In this document: positions 21,239 to 31,039 of the stretch, piece after piece | Layout of the letters: the number at the start of each line of letters is the position of its first letter | Numbering within the stretch: the stretch's first letter is position 1 | Assembly (NCBI RefSeq): GCF_004379255.2 | Contig: NC_056047.1 | Coordinates: forward strand, 33,885,855 to 33,949,854 | DNA: 64,000 nt | Direction of reading: 5' to 3' | Source of the DNA: Salvia splendens | Lineage: Eukaryota; Streptophyta; Magnoliopsida; Lamiales; Lamiaceae | Program-made: the position numbers and the translations under genes | Notes under the pieces: generated by a model | What the model saw: only the letters and a program-made list of their open reading frames with translations | What the model was told of the DNA's origin: nothing | Database searches by the model: none

Positions 21239-24205
21239 TTGAAGTATGCCTACCTCGGGGAGGAGAACTCATATCCCGTAATCATCAACAGCAGTCTCAC
21301 AAAAGAACAAGAAGCGCGGCTACTGGCTGTGTTGAATAGGAATAAGAAGGCAATCGGATGGAGCCTTACAGATCTAGTAGGGATAAGCCCCGACGTTTGC
21401 ATGCACCACATCAGGCTAGAAGAGGGAGCGAAGGCTCATCGAGATGCTCAAAGGAAGGTAAACCCTAACATGCGAGAGGAAATTTTAAAGGAAATCTTGA
21501 AGTTGTTGTCGCTAGGGATTATCTATTCAGTGCCGGACAGTGAGTGGGTCAGCCCGATCCACATGGTTCCAAAGAAATCCGGGATCCAAGTTGTCAAGAA
21601 TGAGAGGAACGAGCTGATTCCAACAAGGCTTGTCACGGGTTGGCGAATGTGCATCGACTACCGGAAGCTGAACAACGCAACAAGGAAGGACCATTTTCCT
21701 TTGCCTTTCATCGACCAGATATTAGAGAGATTAGCTGGGAAAAAATTTTTCTGCTTCCTAGATGGGTACAGCGGGTACTTCCAAATTCACGTGGATCCTG
21801 AGGACCAGGACAAAACCACTTTTACTTGCCCGTTTGGAACATATGCATACCGTCGCATGCCTTTCGGTTTATGCAACGCTCCAGGTACGTTTCAACGATG
21901 CATGATGAGCATATTTTCCGATTTGATTGAGGAGTGCATAGAAATATTTATGGATGACTTCACGGTTTACGGAGACTCGTTCGACTCTTGCCTTCATCAT
22001 TTGGACATAGTTTTGGAAAGGTGTCAAGCAAAGAGTCTGGTTTTGAACTTCGAGAAGTGCCATTTTATGGTCACCGAAGGGATAGTCCTAGGACACGTAG
22101 TCTCAGAAAGAGGTATCCAGGTGGATCGAGCCAAGGTGGATGTCATATCCAAATTACCATTCCCTACTGATCAGAAGGGAATAAGGGGTTTCCTGGGACA
22201 TGCTGGATTTTATCGAAGATTTATAAAGGATTTCTCCAAAATCGCCCAACCCCTTACCAGACTGCTTCAAAATGATGTGGAGTTCGTTTTTGATGAGCAA
22301 TGCAAGGCAGCTTTCGATCTTCTCAAAGAAAAATTAGTATCCGCACCTATCATACGAGCTCCTGATTGGAACCATCCTTTCGAAGTAATGTGCGACGCCA
22401 GCGACTTTGCGGTAGGGGCCGTGCTGGGTCAGAAGATCGATGGGAGGAGGCACGTAATTTTTTATGCGTCCAAGACTCTAAATCAAGCCCAGCGGAATTA
22501 CGATACCACCGAAAAGGAGATGCTGGCAGTGGTGTTTTCTTTCGAGAAGTTCCGGCCATATTTGCTGGGATCTAAGGTCGTAGTATACACTGACCATGCA
22601 GCCCTTAAGTATCTAGTTACCAAGAGAGAATCAAAACCACGCTTGATCCGATGGGTACTCTTGTTGCAAGAATTTGATTGGGAGGTGGAAGATAAGAGAG
22701 GAGTCGAAAACAAGGTGGCAGACCATTTGAGCAGAATAGTGCAAGAAGGAAACAGCGAGGAGGTGCACGACAAGTTTCCAGAGGAACACTTATGTGAGGT
22801 GATTTTTGCACCCAGAAAAATTGATTGGGAAGAAGTGTACAAACTTACTGGTCAGAATGATGCAGCAAAAGGAAAAGAGAAGGTAGGGCAGGAGCCATGG
22901 TATGCGGACCTGGCCAACTACCTAGTAACTGGAGAACTTCCAGAGGTACCAAGTGTTACCAAAGCCCAACGAATGAAGATCAAGAGTGAGGCAAAATATT
23001 ATTTTTGGGACGACCCTTACCTATGGAGGGTAGGATCCGATCAAGTGATAAGAAGGTGCATTCCTGACTGGGAACAGCGGGATGTGTTGACCCACTGCCA
23101 TTCGTTAGCATGTGGAGGGCACTTCGGATCCAAGAAGACGACAAGGAAGATTCTGGATAGCGGCTTTTACTGGCCAACTCTCAACAAAGATGCATACGAG
23201 TTCTGCCGGAGCTGTGAGCGTTGCCAACTGACCGGTGGAATATCTGCCCAAGATGAGATGCCGCAAGTACCGATTATTGTTTGTGAATTATTCGACATAT
23301 GGGGAATGGATTTCATGGGGCCTTTTCCCTCGTCCTATGGCAATCTGTATATCCTAGTCGCGGTGGATTACGTCTCCAAATGGGTAGAAGCGACGGCCAC
23401 AAGTACGTGTGAAGCAAAGGAGGTGGCCAAATTCTTAAAGAGTCACATTTTCAGCCGTTTCGGAGTCCCAAGGGCGATCATCTCTGATCAAGGTACACAC
23501 TTTTGTAATCGTACAATTGAAGCTTTAATGAAAAAGTACGGTGTGCACCATAGACTTTCAAGCCCCTACCACCCGCAAGCTAACGGCCAAGCCGAGATCT
23601 CTAATCGAGAGATAAAGAAGATTTTGGAGAAAACTGTAAATCCTTCTCGGAAGGATTGGAGCGTGAGATTAGAGGATGCTCTCTGGGCATATCGAACAGC
23701 CTACAAGACCCCCATTGGTATGTCCCCTTACCGAATAGTTTTTGGAAAAATGTGCCACTTACCTGTAGGGATGGAGCACCGAGCATACTGGGCAGTACAG
23801 AAAGTGAATATGGATGCTACAGCCTGTGAGGAGGAAAGGAAGCTGCAATTACAGGAGCTTGAGGAACTTAGATTGGAATCTTTCGACTCGGCCATGTGGT
23901 ACAAGGAGCGAACGAAATTATGGCATGATAGAAATCTGAGAACCAAGGAGCTCCATGTTGGCCAGAAAGTACTACTCTTCCAGTCAAGATTGAAGTTAAT
24001 GCCCGGGAAACTCAAATCTAAGTGGACAGGACCGTACATCGTAACAGCCCTCCGAGCTAATGGAGCGGTGGAGATTTCAGGGAGTCTTTCTAACTCTGAG
24101 CCTTTTGTTGTGAATGGACATAGGTTGAAAATCTTTAGGGATAATAGTGAGGTGGGGGTAGTGGATGAAATTCCACTACTACCACATACTAAGGTCACAT
24201 ACTGA
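21239..24205 (+). CDS. Pol of element A: RT, RNase H, integrase
   Basis: A 988-codon open frame, in the -1 frame relative to gag-protease and with no ATG at its beginning. Rough residue positions are: RT with FLDGYSGYF near 172 and the catalytic FMDD near 237; RNase H with CDAS near 385 and [10 protein letters not shown] near 450; integrase zinc finger ([10 protein letters not shown] and CRSCERC) near 620-665. Integrase core aspartates lie in AVDYVSKW near 708 and ISDQGTHF near 748, and the glutamate in [12 protein letters not shown] near 784. A GPY-type C-terminus ([10 protein letters not shown]) follows, with no chromodomain. All key residues are present. Translation would need a frameshift from gag or an internal start. 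Confidence 0.94.
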   Translation: MKYAYLGEENSYPVIINSSLTKEQEARLLAVLNRNKKAIGWSLTDLVGISPDVCMHHIRLEEGAKAHRDAQRKVNPNMREEILKEILKLLSLGIIYSVPDSEWVSPIHMVPKKSGIQVVKNERNELIPTRLVTGWRMCIDYRKLNNATRKDHFPLPFIDQILERLAGKKFFCFLDGYSGYFQIHVDPEDQDKTTFTCPFGTYAYRRMPFGLCNAPGTFQRCMMSIFSDLIEECIEIFMDDFTVYGDSFDSCLHHLDIVLERCQAKSLVLNFEKCHFMVTEGIVLGHVVSERGIQVDRAKVDVISKLPFPTDQKGIRGFLGHAGFYRRFIKDFSKIAQPLTRLLQNDVEFVFDEQCKAAFDLLKEKLVSAPIIRAPDWNHPFEVMCDASDFAVGAVLGQKIDGRRHVIFYASKTLNQAQRNYDTTEKEMLAVVFSFEKFRPYLLGSKVVVYTDHAALKYLVTKRESKPRLIRWVLLLQEFDWEVEDKRGVENKVADHLSRIVQEGNSEEVHDKFPEEHLCEVIFAPRKIDWEEVYKLTGQNDAAKGKEKVGQEPWYADLANYLVTGELPEVPSVTKAQRMKIKSEAKYYFWDDPYLWRVGSDQVIRRCIPDWEQRDVLTHCHSLACGGHFGSKKTTRKILDSGFYWPTLNKDAYEFCRSCERCQLTGGISAQDEMPQVPIIVCELFDIWGMDFMGPFPSSYGNLYILVAVDYVSKWVEATATSTCEAKEVAKFLKSHIFSRFGVPRAIISDQGTHFCNRTIEALMKKYGVHHRLSSPYHPQANGQAEISNREIKKILEKTVNPSRKDWSVRLEDALWAYRTAYKTPIGMSPYRIVFGKMCHLPVGMEHRAYWAVQKVNMDATACEEERKLQLQELEELRLESFDSAMWYKERTKLWHDRNLRTKELHVGQKVLLFQSRLKLMPGKLKSKWTGPYIVTALRANGAVEISGSLSNSEPFVVNGHRLKIFRDNSEVGVVDEIPLLPHTKVTY

Positions 24206-24841
24206 TTAGTAAGATAGGAATTTGGAATTCCACGTGGCTAGTTTCATTTTGATAATATTCTGCATATACTGGCCAGGTAGGATTCCAAATTACCTAAGGA
24301 GAATGTAAATACTGTATATACGTAATTAATTTTTGCATGCTTGAAAATTTTCTAAAAATCCAAAAATATATTTTCGGGCCTTAAATTTAGGTTGGGGTAC
24401 ACTTTGACCAAGAGATTACCTATTTAGTGTCACTCCAATTTGTATTTAAGTGCCATTTTGAATTATTTTCCGTAATAGGTAAGTATAGAGGGAAATTGTG
24501 GATAGGACGTAAATTTGAATTAAGCGTGTGCAGCTTTTGCAGGGTGGCAGTGCTGGAATGGTGTGGAGCAGAGAGAGTACACACGCTAGCCAATCAGGAA
24601 CCAACGCCTGTCGCCCAACCACTTTTCACATGAAGCGGCATGACCGGTAACCACTGATAGCCGGTTGAAACCACCTGCAACTGCCATTTCTAATCCGAAC
24701 TAAACCAACCGACCCTCCCTTTCTCCCTCAAAAACCCTCATTTCCAAAATACCTTTCAAGAAATTCTCCTCTATCCCTCTCACAGAACCATCGTTCTCAA
24801 ACCAAACCCTAATTTCTACCGTCAAATCACAAATTACAGTC
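24206..24841 (+). other. Spacer between pol and the third ORF of A
   Basis: 636 bp without a long frame. It carries an ACTGGCCAG motif near 24268 and a CTTTTGCAG at about 24534 that could serve as a splice acceptor for the downstream ORF. B has a similarly placed spacer. Confidence 0.55.
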
Positions 24842-25609
24842 ATGGGTAAGAAAGCTATCGCGAGGAAAATCAAGCCCCGTCGTGCGAACACCCAAGATAC
24901 GCAGCCGCTGCGAGAAGAAACCCCGGAGGCCCAACCACAGTCGAACCAACCACCCGCACCGACTGCTCAACCGCCGGCCACTATTTCTTTGGATGCCGTA
25001 ATGGTATTCCTTCGCCAACAAGACCCGACTAGGGACTGGACGGCGGCATTGACCAATTTCGGCCACACGGGGGGCATAGGAACCGCACCCAGTGGAATTC
25101 CTCATGCACAGGTCAGACACGCAGAACTACAGTCGGAGGAAGGATCTCCCTCAGCCACCGCGGCATCGGAACCCTCGGTACCAGATTCGGCAGACCTGGA
25201 AGCTATCGCCGCGTTTTACAGCTCCGACTCTGAGGAGCGAAAGAAAAGGTCCAGCCAAGTAAGGGAAACCCAGGGAGAGAGTGGCGGAGCAAAAATGACG
25301 CCCGAGAAGGACCCAGTATTTCAAGAAGTAAGACGGCCAGAGATAGATCTGAACGAATCAGCCAGGAAACAGGGCCTCATGACTGACGAGGAGTTTGACT
25401 CGATAATGAACAGGGTAAACCGAAGAGAGGAGACAACTGACTTGGTGGCTGAGGGTCTGGACCTCGCACCAAGATCAGTAGGAGAGAATGAACAAGCTCT
25501 TAGAGAACCCATACCGACGGATAAGACATCCCAGTCAGAAGGAGAAGAGGAGAGGGAAAGCAGAGTGAAGCCAAGGAAGCAGGAACAGAGACAACAGAAC
25601 CAGAGGTAG
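24842..25609 (+). CDS. Third ORF of A, N-terminal segment
   Basis: 255 codons from a good ATG. It begins with a basic cluster (MGKKAIARKIKPRRAN) resembling a nuclear localisation signal. It continues as a low-complexity, Pro/Glu/Ser-rich, probably disordered region with IDLNESARKQGLMTDEEFD. That last phrase is conserved in B (IDLNEMARKQGLMTDEEFE at about 49441). No signal peptide or membrane segment is seen. The frame stops at 25609 and the same protein appears to go on in another frame from 25624, so a frameshift splits it. The position corresponds to the env-like or extra ORF of Athila elements; its function is unknown. Confidence 0.75.
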   Translation: MGKKAIARKIKPRRANTQDTQPLREETPEAQPQSNQPPAPTAQPPATISLDAVMVFLRQQDPTRDWTAALTNFGHTGGIGTAPSGIPHAQVRHAELQSEEGSPSATAASEPSVPDSADLEAIAAFYSSDSEERKKRSSQVRETQGESGGAKMTPEKDPVFQEVRRPEIDLNESARKQGLMTDEEFDSIMNRVNRREETTDLVAEGLDLAPRSVGENEQALREPIPTDKTSQSEGEEERESRVKPRKQEQRQQNQR

Positions 25610-25623
25610 AGGCATCCACCCCA

Positions 25624-27249
25624 GTGGCACCTCCGGTAGTTAAACCGATCCCCGTCAGAAGGAAACTGGTAGTGAAGACAGGCTCCAAGGCAGAGCCACC
25701 CAAACCGCAGAGGAAATCGCAACGTTGTTTGGGTAAGTGGGCACCCAACAGGGCGAAACCGAACACGGCGGAGGATCCCCTAGAGATCGTGAGTGACGAC
25801 GAACCCTGTCCGGCGCAAGAGGATCAGGGTGTGGAAGCCGAGCGGGTGGCTGAGGGACTGGACCTCGCACCCGAGTCAGTGAGCCCCGAACAATTGGAGA
25901 AGGAAGATGCCAAGAAAGAGTGTAGCTCCACTACCCAGGAGACGCCACCAACCGAGGCGGAAGAGGAAGCTAGATACCAAGTAGAAAGGAAAAGAAAGGG
26001 CAAGACCGTTGTGGAGGAAAAATCAAAAACCAAAAGAATGCGTACCCCGAACACAGGCATAGTGATCACTGAGACTGCCCGGAGGACCCCATCAAACCGG
26101 CAGACACAGAGTGATAGTGAGTACGAGGCCAGTGAAGAATCTGAATCAGATAGCGACACAACCATGGAAGAGGAGGAATACAAGGAGCGGGAACTCCCCA
26201 ACGATCATCGAGAACTGTTGCATCCACCTGCCGAACCACTCCGGTATAAGCGTTGGACGGTGGAACTCACGGATGACGTTGTGGAAGAGATGAAGTTGTT
26301 TGACGACAAGAAGCTCCAGTCAGTTTACCGCACAAAGAACGCAAAAGGCAAGAAGGTTAAGTGTGGAAAGGTAATTCATCTCCCATCCTTAGATGAATTG
26401 CAAATTAGTGAATCGTTTCTAGCCCTTTTGCATGAGTTGGGTTTTGAATGGTTGTTGAGGAATGAGAAGTTAAGTGTCCCGGTCGATTTGGCCAAGGAGT
26501 TTTTCGCAACTTTTCGATTCGAAGTCACAACTGATTTGGATATAGAGTGTGTTAGCTTCAGGGTATTTGGAGGAGAAATTAGGATGAATCTGATTGAGTG
26601 GACTGTGAGGTTGGGTATATGCAGTTTGGAGGAGGCAATAGGACTTGAATGGAGAAACAGGGAGCGGGGGATTCCCCGCCGGCATGTGGAATTTGAGCCC
26701 CAGTCGGCTTGGGAGGAACTTACTCACCCCGGAGCAGGGCAGTTCCAATCCACGATCTCCCGATCGATCCACCTTAGCGACCCCGTTTTACGCCTGGTTC
26801 AACTTTTTTTAGACTACAATCTTTTGGGGCAGTCTAATTCGGCAGTCCGGACATCAATGACGGAGTTGTACCTTATATGGTGTGCAAAAAAGGGCAAGAA
26901 GCTGCACTTAGGGTTCTGGACTGCATACACATGTCACCTCGTCGCAACTCACCCAGCACGGAATATTTCCCTCTGCCATATATTGGGAATCTTCATGAGG
27001 AACAACATCACCGTTTCGGAGGACGAAGACCTAACCCCACTAACGATGGTGAGCGCCCCAGGATTGTTCGACACCCCTCTGTTCGTCCGAACGAACACGG
27101 TGTACATGAGGCAGGGCGTGCCCCACTTTTATGCGATGGGAGAAGAGGCAATACCCACTGCTCGGATAGCAACAGCTCAGGAAGCACCAGGACATGACCA
27201 GAGGCGAGACAGAATTGAACAATCTGTGGAAAAGATGGCTGAGGAATAG
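25624..27249 (+). CDS. Third ORF of A, central Athila-type domain
   Basis: 541 codons; the first ATG of this frame may be only an internal residue. An acidic region comes first, then a basic stretch (RKRKGKTVVEEKSKTKRMR). A folded domain runs from about base 26240 to 27150, with YKRWTVELTDDVVEEMKLFD, KEFFATFRFEVTTDLD, WRNRERGIPRRHVEFEPQ and HLVATHPARNISLCHILG. This resembles the plant ATHILA ORF-1 family by my recollection. The same order is found in B at 50360-51220. It lacks a membrane anchor, so calling it an envelope protein is not supported. It stops at 27249 through an apparent one-base loss. Confidence 0.78.
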   Translation: MAPPVVKPIPVRRKLVVKTGSKAEPPKPQRKSQRCLGKWAPNRAKPNTAEDPLEIVSDDEPCPAQEDQGVEAERVAEGLDLAPESVSPEQLEKEDAKKECSSTTQETPPTEAEEEARYQVERKRKGKTVVEEKSKTKRMRTPNTGIVITETARRTPSNRQTQSDSEYEASEESESDSDTTMEEEEYKERELPNDHRELLHPPAEPLRYKRWTVELTDDVVEEMKLFDDKKLQSVYRTKNAKGKKVKCGKVIHLPSLDELQISESFLALLHELGFEWLLRNEKLSVPVDLAKEFFATFRFEVTTDLDIECVSFRVFGGEIRMNLIEWTVRLGICSLEEAIGLEWRNRERGIPRRHVEFEPQSAWEELTHPGAGQFQSTISRSIHLSDPVLRLVQLFLDYNLLGQSNSAVRTSMTELYLIWCAKKGKKLHLGFWTAYTCHLVATHPARNISLCHILGIFMRNNITVSEDEDLTPLTMVSAPGLFDTPLFVRTNTVYMRQGVPHFYAMGEEAIPTARIATAQEAPGHDQRRDRIEQSVEKMAEE

Positions 27250-27799
27250 ACAGATGAGGGAAGAGATGATTCGTTTAGCGTCAGCAATGGAACAGGTATT
27301 GAAGGAGTCTGCGGAGCAGAGAATACTGACTCAGAGGCAAGCCGCTCTAGAAAGGACAGTCACTGAAATGGCAGAGGAGAATCAGCAATTGAAGGCAGAG
27401 GTGATCAAGCTGGCAGGAGTTGTGGAAAGGATGTTGAAGGGCTCTGCAGAGCAGGATATGATGCATCAGAGGCAGGCGGCCATGGAAGCTATCGTATCAG
27501 ATCTCGGGGAGGAAAACTCCAAGATGCAAAAAGCAATGAACAGAATGTTAGCCAGTATGGATAACATCTTAGAAGAAATGACCTACCTGAGGAAGGAGCA
27601 AGCTGCAGGACCGAGTGGCCATGGTGGCCGGACTGATGAACCACATATCCAAGAAACCGGAGTAGCAGATGAGCAAGAGACAGCGGACGCCGAGGTGCCG
27701 GCAAGAGCCGAGGAGCCGGCGAAGGAAAATGAAACTGGAACGGAAGAGGACAACCCGAAGGAACCACCTGCCCCACGAAGGAGCAGGCGACTTCGATAG
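27194..27799 (+). CDS. Third ORF of A, C-terminal coiled coil
   Basis: This frame overlaps the previous one. From about base 27240 it reads as its natural continuation, so the M at its start is probably not used. It carries three imperfect 44-residue heptad-rich repeats (each around MAEEN..L/M.EE followed by a VER- or MEQ-type helix) at about 27215, 27347 and 27482, predicted to form a coiled coil. A Glu-rich tail ends in APRRSRRLR. B keeps only one such repeat and a similar RRSRR end. Oligomerisation is the likely role; this is inference. Confidence 0.7.
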   Translation: MTRGETELNNLWKRWLRNRQMREEMIRLASAMEQVLKESAEQRILTQRQAALERTVTEMAEENQQLKAEVIKLAGVVERMLKGSAEQDMMHQRQAAMEAIVSDLGEENSKMQKAMNRMLASMDNILEEMTYLRKEQAAGPSGHGGRTDEPHIQETGVADEQETADAEVPARAEEPAKENETGTEEDNPKEPPAPRRSRRLR

Positions 27800-27917
27800 A
27801 CCCCCCCTACTGACCAAGTTAGTTTTTTTAAGCTTTTTTAACTTTTCGTATTTTTGTTATGTTGTGGTATTCGGTTAGGTAGTATAATCTGTGTTTGCGA
27901 GCAAACCCCACTTCATA

Positions 27918-28084
27918 ACACTTAGCCTATTCCATAGTCTAAGTGTGAGAAGTTAGGGTTTGTTTGTTGGTAGCATGTTTTCTGTGTTTCTTTTGTATAT
28001 ACGTGTTTCTTTGTTTAGTGGATTTTGTCCGGTGTTCAAACCTCTCCCACTTAGCCTATTCCATAGCCTAAGTGTGAGAAGTTT
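27918..28084 (+). repeat. Two hairpin repeats in the 3' region of A
   Basis: Hairpin 1 is 27918-27946 (arms ACACTTAGCCTA and TAGTCTAAGTGT, loop TTCCA). Hairpin 2 is 28048-28074 (arms CACTTAGCCTA and TAGCCTAAGTG, same loop). Each arm pair has one mismatch and is followed by a TGAGAAGTT-like tail. B has three such hairpins. Confidence 0.82.
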
Positions 28085-28159
28085 CTGTTTGAGTTGTTAT
28101 TTTTGTTTGTTATTTTGTTGTCTGTGTGTCTACCATACTGGCCAGTACTTTTTTTTCCA

Positions 28160-28208
28160 CTTCACAGCCTTATCTGGGGCAGACACTTGTGAAGTAGGAG
28201 GGGGGACG
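28160..28208 (+). other. Stem followed by an internal polypurine run in A
   Basis: ACTTCACA pairs with TGTGAAGT about 20 bases later, and AGGAGGGGGGACG follows at once. The same structure occurs in B at 52079-52130. It could be an internal second-strand priming site. Confidence 0.6.
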
Positions 28209-28825
28209 TAATGGCCAGTATGATGTATATATGTGTGTTCTGTGTTTGTGCTCGTTTTGTGTTTTTTTAGATCTAGTTTTTTTTTATGTTGTGTGCTGAT
28301 TTGGGCTTAAAACTCAACCGTCCTGAGCTGGAGGTGAGGGGAATTGAGGGAGATAAGACAAGCTGGAAAACCGAAACCACTCTCCTTAGTACCTCCTGAC
28401 CAGTATAGATGATGTGAGTATGAGAGAAAAGCCCACACTTAGAGCCAAACACGAAAGCCCTCTAAAATGTGAGTTATAAGCCTTAAAGTGGAACCACTTT
28501 CCACATACACTTAAAGAAAAGAGAGGCTGCCACAATTTGCCTAGGGTGAAGTGATCACGGGTAGCAAATACTGAAGGCAGTAGGAACCCCCCCCATAAAA
28601 AAAAAAAAAAAAAAAAAAAAAAGAAAGAAAACCACCTCTTTTAGAACCCTTTTTTCTTAACCTTTTATACCCAGATAAACACCCCTAGCCCCTGGGACTG
28701 TGTGTAAGGCATGAAACAAATGGAGCTTACTGGCCAGGAAGAAGTGTGAAAAAAGCAGAAACCAGCTGGGCAGGAAAGTTAGAAGAAAATCGACCAGGGA
28801 GACATTCCAGGTCCAAAAAAAGAAG

Positions 28826-28937
28826 GGATAAGGGTGGCGAAGCCACGAAAAAAAAGAGGAAGAAAGAAAGAAAAGAAGAAAATGGTCAGAGATTTGACCA
28901 CACAAAAAAATGAAGGAATAAGGGTGGCGAAGCCACA
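28826..28937 (+). repeat. Repeated GTGGCGAAGCCAC hairpin
   Basis: Two copies of a 20-odd-base phrase starting GGRATAAGGGTGGCGAAG, at about 28824 and 28915. Each forms a 5-bp stem GTGGC/GCCAC with a GAA loop. B has two at about 52733 and 52805, one of them damaged. Confidence 0.72.
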
Positions 28938-29432
28938 AGAAGCCTACTAACCAGTTGGAAACTCAAGCCAGAAGCACCAGCTAAGAAAAGCAACTGATCA
29001 GAAGCCTGATGCACACAATCCCCCTTCATAAATTAAATAGAAGTTTTTGAACCTTAGAGCCTTAGGAACATCTACCCAAAACACTACAACCCAACAGCCC
29101 CGTTACAAGCCTTAAAGTCCTTCAGTAGCTGCACGTGAGATCTAAGTCCAAAGCAATTGTGGTTGAGCATGATGAGAGAATTCAGTCCTAACGTTCCTGG
29201 TGAGGTGCGAGTGACTGAGTGAACCTAGTGGTTGACCGAGAGTGTGGGCGATCTTGACAAGCAGATGTACTGACTGGGAGAGAAAAGGGGGGGCGGCAGA
29301 AGTTCAAGGCTGTCTAAGGCCGGATTGCACCTGATCCCGAGGGGAGGGATGGTTGAAAATGTAGCCCAATCTGTTAGTGTTTTTGTTTGTTCTTCACGCT
29401 TGAGGGCAAGCATGTGGTAAGTGTGAGCAGTT

Positions 29433-30929
29433 TGATAAGTCGTATTCTAGGCCTCGGTTACTGGTCAGTATGACAGGTTTAAATGATTATATTTGCAAAG
29501 CAGTTGCTCAAAGTGTGCAGGATAAGTGTTCTGGCCAGTAGGGAAGTTCCGGAGTGTTCGGGTAGAAAAAGCGCCAGCATGGTCTCATACTGATCCGTAT
29601 ACGTGCTAAAACGGCTTGAGATGAAGAAGACGGATAGCTGGGACGGATTACCCACAATTAAGGGCAAAGAAGTCAAATTGCAGCGAGGATTTACCCTAAA
29701 ATCAAGGGTAGCCTCCCTATAAAAGGTAGCCAAGTTGGAGAGAGAAGAAGCCTTGGATAGACTTCAATTCACCATCATCTTTAGGTAGAGAGTTCTCTCG
29801 ATAATTTCAGTCTTTCAGCCGTGTCCCACTTCTTGCCTCGCCGAGCCATGATCACCTGACGTTCAGAATGTTCCCGAGTTCCAGTCATCGTCCGTTCCAG
29901 TTAGCTAGATCGTAGTTCCAGTCAGAGATTTTATCGCCCGGAGTGGCAAACAATCTTTAAATTGCTTTCGTAGTTTAATTAGTTCTCCGTCTTTACGTTG
30001 GATTTCTGTTACATTTTGGGATTTTGTTGTTTTGAAATGCTTGCTTTGGATATCCGAACGTGTTAATGCTATGAAGTTGATTTCCGCTTCGTTCATTGTA
30101 GTGTTCTTTTCTTTCCTTGTCTAGTTAGCTTAGATCTAAGATTTCTCGGTGTTTTAAGTGCTAAATCTCTAAATTCTGTTACGTAACAAATTTCTTTAGG
30201 ATAGGTAAACAAGTACTATTTGATCTGGAAGTAGATCGTTGCATGCAAGGCTTCGTTTTATTTTCTGAATCGATCTTTCATGTTGACCAGCATGCAGAAG
30301 TCCAGTTTCAGCGTTTGATTTCAGATTTGATTTCTTAGTTTTAGATCTGTGTTCGCGAGTTGTTAATCTGCGTTTGCCGGGTTGGATCTGGAATTGTTAT
30401 CTGAGTTTAATTTGTGTTGTTGGAGAAGATGATGTCTACATCCAGATTGGGGACCACCTTACTTTTATTTACTTTTGCTTTCTTTTGTCCTTCACCTCTG
30501 GTTGTACCTGCAGATCTGTCAGCCTAGTCACCACTACCTCCACTACACTCTGAATATTCTGTTTAGCCAAAAATAGAAATACCGTCCTTTCCAAACAATT
30601 TCTGTTACACCATGTCCCCTCATTTCCACGTACACAGTTGCATTCCATGATCTGCTCCCCCATCCTAGTCAGTAGGACGCCACCCTTTAATTACTCGCCT
30701 AGGTAGAAACTCAACCCGAGCGTGGTAGCTAACCAACCCTCCAAAACATCACCGCAGTAGTTTAAACGCACCATCTCTGTGGGATTCGACCCTTACCTCC
30801 ACTATACTGATCAGTAGAAGTGGGTTGAGGAATCTTTGAAGACGAGGTCTAGGCTTAGTTAGGATCTTTATCCTGCCAGTAGGATATATCCTCACTTGAA
30901 CGACACCTACGCACCACGTTACCTCTTCA
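29433..30929 (+). mobile_element. 3' LTR of element A
   Basis: 1497 bp, from TGATAAGTCG to CTCTTCA, followed by the target duplicate AAATA. It is nearly identical to the 5' LTR. The TATA box is at 29718-29726. Confidence 0.95.
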
Positions 30930-30934
30930 AAATA

Positions 30935-31034
30935 TATGCATGATCCCACTTAACTTAATTCACACATTGGAAGCTTAATCACATTAACTCACATAAGCCA
31001 CAACAACTAATTTTACATAATTAACTCAAACACA
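30935..31034 (-). mobile_element. Minus-strand LTR X, middle part
   Basis: AT-rich sequence between the end of element A and the solo LTR. It joins 16533 and 33985 once the two insertions and one copy of each target duplication are removed. Confidence 0.6.
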
Positions 31035-31039
31035 TAGAG

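Larger units (their letters stand above)
27800..29432 (+). other. 3' noncoding region of A
   Basis: 1.6 kb without coding capacity, but with conserved structure also seen in B at 51656-53455: hairpin repeats, a stem before a polypurine run, a C8-to-A25 homopolymer (about 28590-28622), two GTGGCGAAGCCAC hairpins, and GCTTGAGGGCAAGCATGTGG just before the 3' LTR. The canonical polypurine tract directly before the LTR is weak (TAAGTGTGAGCAGTT). Confidence 0.7.
16529..30934 (+). mobile_element. Athila-type LTR retrotransposon A, complete and young
   Basis: The element proper is 16534-30929. It has the duplicated target AAATA at 16529-16533 and 30930-30934, nearly identical LTRs, a tRNA-Asp primer site, gag-protease, pol, a third ORF and a long 3' noncoding region. 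It sits in LTR X. Length (14.4 kb) and order fit large Athila elements. Frameshifts between protease and RT and inside the third ORF suggest that it is not fully autonomous as it stands. Confidence 0.96.

Noticed and set aside
24842..27799. Envelope gene of an endogenous retrovirus
   Set aside because: No signal peptide, membrane segment or fusion motif is visible. The position alone is not enough.
28590..28625. Poly-A tail marking a processed pseudogene or LINE end
   Set aside because: It lies inside the 3' region of A at a place where B has a shorter C/A run; homopolymer growth explains it.
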